Assembly (NCBI GenBank): GCA_002633005.1 | Contig: NMRA01000335.1 | Coordinates: 62,001 to 126,000 of the forward strand | Direction of reading: 5' to 3' | DNA length: 64,000 bases | Origin: Phoronis australis | Lineage: Eukaryota; Phoronida; Phoronidae | Part shown: piece after piece, positions 61,101 to 64,000 of the stretch | How the letters are laid out: the number at the start of each line of letters is the position of its first letter | Position numbering within the stretch: the stretch's first letter is position 1 | The notes under the pieces: model-generated | Database searches by the model: none | What the model was told of the DNA's origin: nothing | The model's input: the letters and a program-made list of their open reading frames with translations, nothing else | Made by a program: the position numbers and the translations under genes

Positions 61101-63674
61101 TGTGACTACTTCTTATTTACATGCAAAAGAGTTAGTGTTCGACATAATCGTCAGCCATTTTTACTGCATCTCCCCGATGACGTGTGTGCGCTAGTGAACA
61201 TTGTGGCTCAGAATCTTAAAACAGCTTGTGAAAATGAGCCACCCGGGTTTTCCACAAATATACCCACAAATAGAGGCCCATGGGACAATACTCCGAACAC
61301 TATCATAGTAGGCCTTGATCAATGAAATGTTATTGACAGCTACACTATGAATGTTGTAAACGACAGTCGAACAGTGTTCAAGTTCACTCCACACCTACCC
61401 TACACACGGGCATTATTTTTGTACTGATAAGATTCTATAATCAACAAAGAAATTAAAAATATCAGTTTCATGGTCTATTAAAAAGGTTACTTAATAAATT
61501 TGATTTTTGACAAGGACGACAGCAAATTACCTCGAGGCACCCAGTGGCCTAGTTTTCTTATAACTAAAAAACTTTAATAGATGCATTCCAAGCAACTAAA
61601 AATGTTTACCACCAACGCTGCTTCCTTGCGAGTCGTACCCAGTCCGATGGAGTCACCGTTCTCGTTTTCTATATCTTCGCTCCCCGAAGTAGTTCCATCA
61701 CTTAAGCCTGCATTCACGTTGGTTTGCAATACTTTGGTCAATTGCCCTGTGAGAACGGTTGAATACACAAGTACGTTTATTTTTAATACAAATAAACGTA
61801 TTGATACATGCACGAAATCATTCGTTCCACACCACAGGTCGCTTTTTACTTTTTCCCGGCGCTTTCCATGTACAACAGATATTCTCGAGTAAAGCAGATT
61901 TGATCACGTGATTCGTCTGAATGGAGACATCTCGCAGATTTGCGTGATTTCACTTTTCTCACAAGAAACTTGTTTCACGGAACGCCACGGAATTGTAGAG
62001 AGTGTTGTCAACGGTAATTATGGCCAAATCTATATTGAAGGGAATGTTGCTCACGTACATGTATATTAGAAATACAACAGAATTGTACAGCAGAAATTCA
62101 AAATGACTTACTGTCATTGGTCGTGTTGCGAAGCAAAAGAACACAATTCAAACCCGTTATGAAACAACCCTCTGTCACAAATTTGCGATTTATGCCATAT
62201 ACGTCTTAAAAATGGTCTAAACCGTGTATTTTAAATAAGATCACGTGACTTTGGCTAGATTTTACCTAGGTCCTAGCGTAGGTCCTAGCGTAGGTCCTAG
62301 CGTTCCTGAACGCAAGCCTGGATTTGCAGGCTAAATTATATGCTTTGTACCCTATGATTAAATAACCATGGTTCAAAGGGGTGACCGTTCGCAAATCGTG
62401 GGCAAACGTGCAAAGATATTATTAAGCAAAATTCTAGTTATGCTTACAACTTCCTTAAAAGGCACCACAGAAAGGTTATTTTGTTGTTTTCAACAATGTT
62501 TCCATAGTGAGCAAAATTAATCGAAGAAGTTTGTTGGTGGATAAATTGTGAGATCGTAGAAGGTACGCAAATTACGGTTATCATGTTTTAAAATTCTACT
62601 TAGCAGCAATCAGTCCAACTTTCTTGAGCGCATGCGCTCATATACATTATTAGAGGCGGAGACTTTTAAACTCTATTGAGATGAAATAATTTATATTTTC
62701 TTTGTGTATCAAAAAATGAATCTGAGGAGATTTCTTATAGTAATTCTTGCGATATTCAAAGAGACTAACTCTCGCGGTAGCATCCCCAAGAAATAGATTA
62801 GCCACGTTATGTTCATTTTTGCGAATTTTCGCGTCCATGCACCTTAAACAAGTCGATAACAGAACGTGATACCACTTTCAAAGTTTTCAAGAAATAGGTA
62901 AACATCCTACAATCCTTCAAAGGGCCTTCCCTAATTCAATATTGGATTTTTAGTTTTGTATTAGATACATTTATGACATGAAATAAACGCACTACTGCTA
63001 CTGCTACTGCAATGGCAAAATTTGCAACAGTTTGTGAACTCTTATCTAGCATCCACGGCTTATCGCGTTTACCAATCCCTTGGTTTTAGGATTTATATCA
63101 TTTACCCCGTTTTGTCCACGGTGGCCTCAAATGTGATTGCCGTGGCCGCCAGCATCATAATTTAAGCCTAGCATATTGACTACCAGTGAGTTCTCCACTA
63201 ATTCAAAAGTCCGTACTTACTCGAGTATAGAACAAGTTGATTTCAGTTTTACGAAGGTAAATGGCCTCAATCAAAAAGTTAGACCAATGTTTAAAGGTGG
63301 GTTTTAAGTAACTGCATGACTTGACGTTTAACTCCAATCGCTGTTCAAAGATGGCAACCCAATAAAACTAGCAGGAGCAAACAGACACAGAACACCCAAC
63401 ATTTGCATTGCATTTCAGTACCTGTCATGGTTAAAATATTTTTTGCTTCGTCGACGTAGGTTGTGGAAGGAATTTCCTTTTTGTGCAGAAAGTGCGTCAT
63501 CGCGTTGGTCACGCTGTCCAGGTAATTCATAGACAACATCATTCCCTCGCTATTAACTTGATCGGATTTTCTTGTAAGAGTCTCAACATATGACAGAGTT
63601 TGCTGATATTGGTCGACTGTCTTCAGGTTGTCTTCCGTAAGATTTTTAAGAACCCGAAACAGATTCAATTTGGC
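36998..63674 (-). CDS. Polycystin-1-like (PKD1 family) gene, right paralog, 5'-partial, 22 exons
   Basis: Complement join, in transcript order: 63674-63422, 61746-61610, 61042-60910, 59157-59069, 58784-58147, 57412-57297, 56083-55968, 55675-55355, 54910-54666, 54410-54278, 53774-53016, 52303-52110, 51733-51553, 50654-50483, 49772-49653, 48879-48598, 48235-48072, 44293-44135, 41329-41074, 39438-39175, 38380-38204, 37167-36998. Total 5079 bases, exactly 1693 codons including stop. Domains by residue: GAIN helices and beta part (1-455), degenerate GPS (about 472-512), TM1 (about 570-590), PLAT (602-727), TM2-TM5 (728-1000), TOP domain (1106-1297), channel and pore (1298-1577), tail (1578-1692). 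Three further upstream exons (A, B, C0) are resolved here than in the left gene. All borders are GT-AG. The 5' end lies beyond 64000. It is convergent with the left gene, and about 5.4 kb separates the two stop codons. Confidence 0.93.
37333..37556 (-). repeat. Dispersed repeat family R3, copy 3 (inverted)
   Basis: Reverse complement of the 29743 and 46393 copies; starts ttttatccccatacgcg and ends ataacactaaacatgcaact in + orientation. Lies in right-gene intron T/U. Confidence 0.8.
38204..38380 (-). CDS. Right gene exon T: cytosolic tail
   Basis: Acceptor tttgcgttgtag, donor gtaagc, phase 1 end. Encodes HFEEIELKAKLMADSVDDY, VYDLVGEQICEYLLRK and SEVSLSIHSENEYD. An upstream gtgaga donor inside the exon would give a shorter form, and reading through reaches a TGA 11 bases after the donor, a possible retained-intron end. 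Confidence 0.86.
38550..38790. repeat. Dispersed degenerate repeat (copy 2)
   Basis: Shares aaggtttgatagtcc and tatagaac words with 4720-5040; internal short-period repetition of actatagaacctccga-like units. Confidence 0.45.
39175..39438 (-). CDS. Right gene exon S: pore loop end and S6
   Basis: Acceptor tggtgttttacag. Encodes KFDFVNLRKASPSFAPILF, ITFTVIVNFTAINLFITM and EEIEQMENKFEFVTYL. I close it at the gtgcgt donor after 39175, which gives 264 bp and phase 1, exactly as in the left gene. A gtacgg donor upstream would break the phase to exon T. Confidence 0.9.
39452..39610. repeat. CA/TA microsatellite
   Basis: Runs of acatatacat, (CA)n and (GCAC)n just upstream of right-gene exon S. Long open frames on both strands over it come from the simple sequence. 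Confidence 0.95.
41074..41329 (-). CDS. Right gene exon R: S4/S5 helices and pore helix
   Basis: Acceptor cctctgttccag, donor gtaagt. Encodes LKSLKLLQFNKKMSMSG, HFFLLFGIVLIAYAIMAW and SFETLCSMML. 256 bp in both genes; the Asn codon of the pore loop is split by the following intron. Confidence 0.95.
41607..41988. mobile_element. 382-bp MITE with long terminal inverted repeats
   Basis: Begins GGGCCCGGTCTCCAATCTTT and ends with its near-reverse complement (aaagattagagaccgggccc). Homology continues for about 60 bases on each side (tttactcgaaatgaa versus ttcgtttcgagtacaaa, ttggcatttt versus aaattgcc). The interior is AT-rich and noncoding. I could not settle a target-site duplication. In right-gene intron Q/R. 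Confidence 0.85.
43705..43918. mobile_element. Candidate short inverted-repeat element
   Basis: Left end cggctcatgtgcgcacc at about 43707 is mirrored by ggtgcgcacatgcggct at about 43898, with weaker inner complementarity. It may be a MITE of about 210 bp in right-gene intron Q/R. No target duplication established. Confidence 0.5.
44135..44293 (-). CDS. Right gene exon Q: S3-like helix
   Basis: Acceptor ttaacttttag, donor gtagtt. Encodes DFWNLMEFSTASLLVISFAI, YVYRIVMTSETLMAFRRN and NLQNVAMWDE. 159 bp in both genes. The perfect palindrome 44335-44504 lies only about 40 bases upstream of its acceptor. Confidence 0.94.
44335..44504. repeat. Perfect palindrome, 74-bp arms, 22-base loop
   Basis: Left arm 44335-44408 and right arm 44431-44504 are exact reverse complements by base-by-base check; loop 44409-44430. 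The words gattacgga lie just outside both ends (about 44324 and 44530), possibly a duplicated target. Lies about 40 bases upstream of right-gene exon Q. Confidence 0.95.
44505..48071. other. Right-gene intron P/Q, mostly unassigned
   Basis: Apart from the palindrome edge and the R3 copy at 46393 I recognise no exon or named element in these 3.5 kb. The short frames near 47037 and 47443 on - have no acceptor/donor fit or family motif. Confidence 0.45.
46393..46690 (+). repeat. Dispersed repeat family R3, copy 2, with nested insertion
   Basis: Homologous to 29743-29973. It carries an extra 67 bases at 46523-46589 that the first copy lacks, bounded by ctttcc on both sides. Confidence 0.8.
48072..48235 (-). 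CDS. Right gene exon P: channel helix after the TOP domain
   Basis: Acceptor acttattttgcag, donor gtaagt. Encodes VYILRLDRYAGSLFLVVI, a membrane helix through TYLFTIYFVVVE, then IKKIKKLRCDYFQ. 164 bp in both genes. Confidence 0.94.
48598..48879 (-). CDS. Right gene exon O: polycystin domain, main part
   Basis: Acceptor ccatatttcag, donor gtgtgt. Encodes WENNTAWLWQSAKDLGG, the YSGGGYIVDLT turn, NWVDRNTRAVFIEFNLYN and LHAVSQILFEFDATGG. 282 bp in both genes. Confidence 0.96.
49653..49772 (-). CDS. Right gene exon N: polycystin domain, Cys-containing segment
   Basis: Acceptor ttacttttcag, donor gtacga. Encodes ETCSELLDYYFAPQGCRAHY then FNSEDHELYNSNW. Two Cys conserved with the left gene; 120 bp in both. 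Confidence 0.93.
50375..50480. repeat. Short inverted/direct repeat pair
   Basis: actggactcgacgtgacggg and actggacccgacgtgacggg recur about 70 bases apart, and tccagttatatt is mirrored by aatataactgga. Intronic, directly downstream of right-gene exon M. Confidence 0.6.
50483..50654 (-). CDS. Right gene exon M: polycystin domain start
   Basis: Acceptor ttcttaaacaaag, donor gtaatg. Encodes VSDYNQFWKYLQSTFVPGFY then SFMMGGPRLRQVRVVN. 172 bp in both genes. Confidence 0.95.
51553..51733 (-). CDS. Right gene exon L: TM6
   Basis: Acceptor cttgttccag reading from the - strand (gtttctggaacaa in + orientation), donor gtaatg. Encodes KESEMNVLLVEIVRYAIFLY then LLVMVSYGNKDPWSYG and AFKTGDFGDS. The YGN motif is conserved. 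Confidence 0.92.
52110..52303 (-). CDS. Right gene exon K: TM5 end and linker
   Basis: Acceptor gctactttag, donor gtggga. Encodes VLLLAIFYALVIKAPVVEDE then WHRKYAQYQNAP. It is closed at 52110 to give 194 bp and phase 2, both equal to the left gene. The donor gtggga is weak, but the frame beyond it is intronic. Confidence 0.88.
53016..53774 (-). CDS. Right gene exon J: post-PLAT region, TM2-TM5
   Basis: Acceptor gtatactttag, donor gttagt, 253 codons, phase 0 at both ends. Encodes FNHLFWNKARKDFFDGHLW, RSCFTRVQRLTCCVSLLF, helices IITGIYSSLIVFPINLLI and YIAYFLCFATCGAAFYY, and SFVVSCLQDILLAQPIK. The TM3-TM4 loop is Lys/Glu/Tyr-rich and diverged from the left gene. Confidence 0.95.
54278..54410 (-). 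CDS. Right gene exon I: PLAT domain, second part
   Basis: Acceptor cattttactag, donor gtaatg. Encodes VWHDNSGSDPSWFFSRLVV, QDLQTGQQFYFIADKWLAV and EEDDGR. One codon longer than its counterpart. Confidence 0.94.
54666..54910 (-). CDS. Right gene exon H: PLAT domain, first part
   Basis: Acceptor ttttacttccag, donor gttgga. Encodes VASTFLVDNDPVDKYLYQL, DVYTGSKPHSGTTSVVSM and QRGNIDSFIMAVPYTLG. 245 bp, the same as the left gene, and one of the most similar exon pairs by eye. Confidence 0.95.
55355..55675 (-). CDS. Right gene exon G: GPS end, furin-type site and TM1
   Basis: Acceptor tgtattccag, donor gttgag, 107 codons. Begins VGPYTNDSWNHCLFHRMF: Arg-Met-Phe stands where the family has His-Leu-Ser/Thr. 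KRKRR at 55583-55597 is at the same residue position in the exon as KRRRR of the left gene. Then INPADSAFLKLDSNPVIF and TM1 (AVMVAIICLYLVILIWA). Confidence 0.94.
55745..55850. repeat. Degenerate GAT/GATGAC microsatellite
   Basis: Imperfect gatgat/gatgac trinucleotide-type repetition upstream of right-gene exon G. Confidence 0.7.
55968..56083 (-). CDS. Right gene exon F: degenerate GPS, first half
   Basis: Acceptor ttatcttgcag, donor gtaatt. Encodes KDDLSTYTFSVVTSQCKLF then NPLAGSTGKWESTDLEE. The first GPS cysteine and the Trp are kept. Joins in phase 0 to exon G. Confidence 0.9.
57297..57412 (-). CDS. Right gene exon E: GPS-proximal segment
   Basis: Acceptor gccgtttacag, donor gtttga. Encodes KLEETSLARPDGRVSVNFG then VIVKKPPSSCVQSSDG. 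116 bp versus 125 in the left gene, with the same phases. The GT donor is non-ideal (gtttga) but the alignment to the left gene stops exactly here. Confidence 0.87.
58147..58784 (-). CDS. Right gene exon D: GAIN region with S/T-rich insert
   Basis: Acceptor attatgtttcag, donor gttcgt, phase 2 end, 638 bp. Conserved blocks: DVKKMTVHVIEILPNTSFHL, LYKKYLCSKHYDVFVKLNER and YDFHCELPLN. Between them lies a Thr/Ser-rich stretch with many N-x-T/S sequons (about 58380-58500), which does not align with the left gene. The ATG at 58791-58793 precedes the acceptor and is not used in this model. Confidence 0.92.
59069..59157 (-). CDS. Right gene exon C: GAIN strand segment
   Basis: Acceptor tttccttgcag, donor gtaagt. 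Encodes KIDVGFGAHLKLPPAKSLF then SANASSASVA. It joins exon C0 through an ATC Ile codon and ends in phase 0 before TLVMEPSP. Not visible as a long ORF. Confidence 0.82.
60697..60782. mobile_element. 86-base imperfect hairpin, MITE-like
   Basis: gggcccggttgcataaaa is mirrored by ttttatgcaaccggaccc, with further pairing (tatccggcgtataag / ttatacgtcggata) to a near-zero loop. It shares the GGGCCCGG end with the 382-bp MITE at 41607. In right-gene intron C0/C. Confidence 0.8.
60910..61042 (-). CDS. Right gene exon C0: GAIN helix and strand
   Basis: Found by phase matching rather than ORF length. It reads ISNVLAVVMRTMDLNTVAGE then LETESSKLTLVKKIPEDLDN, the usual helix followed by a beta strand (SSKLTLVKK) of the GAIN core. 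Donor gtagga after phase 1 fits exon C exactly. The acceptor cacgaaag is weak, so the start is less certain than the end. Confidence 0.72.
61610..61746 (-). CDS. Right gene exon B: acidic linker in the GAIN region
   Basis: Acceptor cgttctcacag, donor gtaaac. Encodes GQLTKVLQTNVNAGLSDG, an acidic Ser/Gly-rich stretch SEDIENENGDS, and TRKEAALV. The 2-base start joins exon A and the end is phase 0. An alternative donor three bases upstream (gtggta) would remove one Val without changing the frame. Confidence 0.77.
62268..62310. repeat. 12-bp tandem repeat
   Basis: Three to four copies of aggtcctagcgt in right-gene intron A/B. Confidence 0.9.
63422..63674 (-). CDS. Right gene exon A: helical GAIN subdomain
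   Basis: Acceptor tttacatttcag, donor gtactg. Encodes NLFRVLKNLTEDNLKTVDQY then SMNYLDSVTNAMTHFLHKK, alternating helices typical of GAIN subdomain A in polycystin-1-like proteins. Phase 0 start: the other two frames hit stops. Phase 1 end. The frame also stays open upstream through the acceptor, but that part is hydrophobic intron read-through. Confidence 0.82.
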
Positions 63675-64000
63675 CTGAAATGTAAAAATAACACTGCTTA
63701 TGATGTAACCAGTCGCTACCAAGATTAGAGATTTTCTTTCAACAGTGTTAACAAGTGTTGATATCAAAATAAACCTAATATATGAAATTAAAACTGCTGC
63801 CTTGTACACCTAATGGCAGCCCAATGTCTAGGCAATTACATCGCTCTAGATGCCGCAGGCATACAGGGGCGATAGTAAATCCCCACAAAAAGTTACAAAT
63901 TTCAAGGTACAGGAAACAGAATAAAATGAAACATGCATATATGCACATGGAGTTATAATTAACACATACCATAAGTCTGGAGACGATTCAGTCAAGATAA
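63675..64000. other. Intron upstream of right-gene exon A
   Basis: No exon resolved. The last bases of the window contain a gtatgt donor-like word on -, but the frame that would join exon A in phase 0 is stopped nearby, so I do not call an exon. Confidence 0.4.

Noticed and set aside
60891-61325. 144-residue ORF on +
   Set aside because: Shadow of right-gene exon C0 plus flanking intron; its start is the reverse complement of the LVKKIPEDLDN segment.
63775-63972. Hydrophobic - strand ORF upstream of exon A as another exon
   Set aside because: No splice sites giving the phase 0 junction needed by exon A, and low-complexity hydrophobic composition.

Overview
This is a metazoan genomic window, most likely from an invertebrate. 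It has small coding exons with consensus GT-AG borders separated by introns of about 0.2-5 kb, abundant decayed transposons, microsatellites and minisatellites, and no bacterial signals. I do not assign a species.

The window is dominated by two paralogous polycystin-1-like (PKD1 family) genes arranged tail to tail. The left gene runs on the + strand; I resolve 19 exons from 97 to its stop at 31617-31619. The right gene runs on the - strand; I resolve 22 exons from 63674 down to its stop at 36998-37000. Both are cut at their 5' ends by the window edges, so signal peptides, ectodomain modules (PKD/REJ or others) and promoters lie outside. Within the window they encode about 1521 and 1692 residues. 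The layout is identical in both: GAIN-domain helices (visible in the right gene), an S/T-rich GAIN segment, a degenerate GPS, a polybasic juxtamembrane site, TM1, a PLAT domain, a block of membrane segments, the extracellular polycystin (TOP) domain, the six-helix channel module with pore, and a short acidic C-terminal tail. All 18 introns shared by the two genes have matching positions and phases, and nine exon pairs have exactly equal lengths. The models therefore support each other. Both reading frames look intact.

Region by region. 1-31.6 kb holds the + gene. Its introns hold a diverged tandem repeat (about 1.1-3.3 kb), a palindromic THAP-type DNA transposon remnant (5.56-6.87 kb), a Tc1/mariner relic (about 13 kb), a satellite-like array (17.6-18.5 kb), a second patch of the first repeat family (24.1-24.8 kb), and two decayed non-LTR retrotransposons (26.1-27.9 kb on -, 27.9-30 kb on +). 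31.6-37 kb is the intergenic space between the two 3' ends. It holds a 38-bp minisatellite and an orphan coding-like exon (35633-35920). 37-64 kb holds the - gene, whose introns carry a 382-bp MITE, a perfect 74-bp palindrome, microsatellites and dispersed repeats.

Functionally, PKD1-family proteins are 11-TM receptor/channel subunits that usually pair with PKD2-type TRPP channels. The most notable sequence observation is that both paralogs have lost the GPS histidine needed for self-cleavage, while both carry a furin-type basic cluster at the same exon position between the GPS and TM1. The extracellular domain may therefore still be released, but by a different protease.
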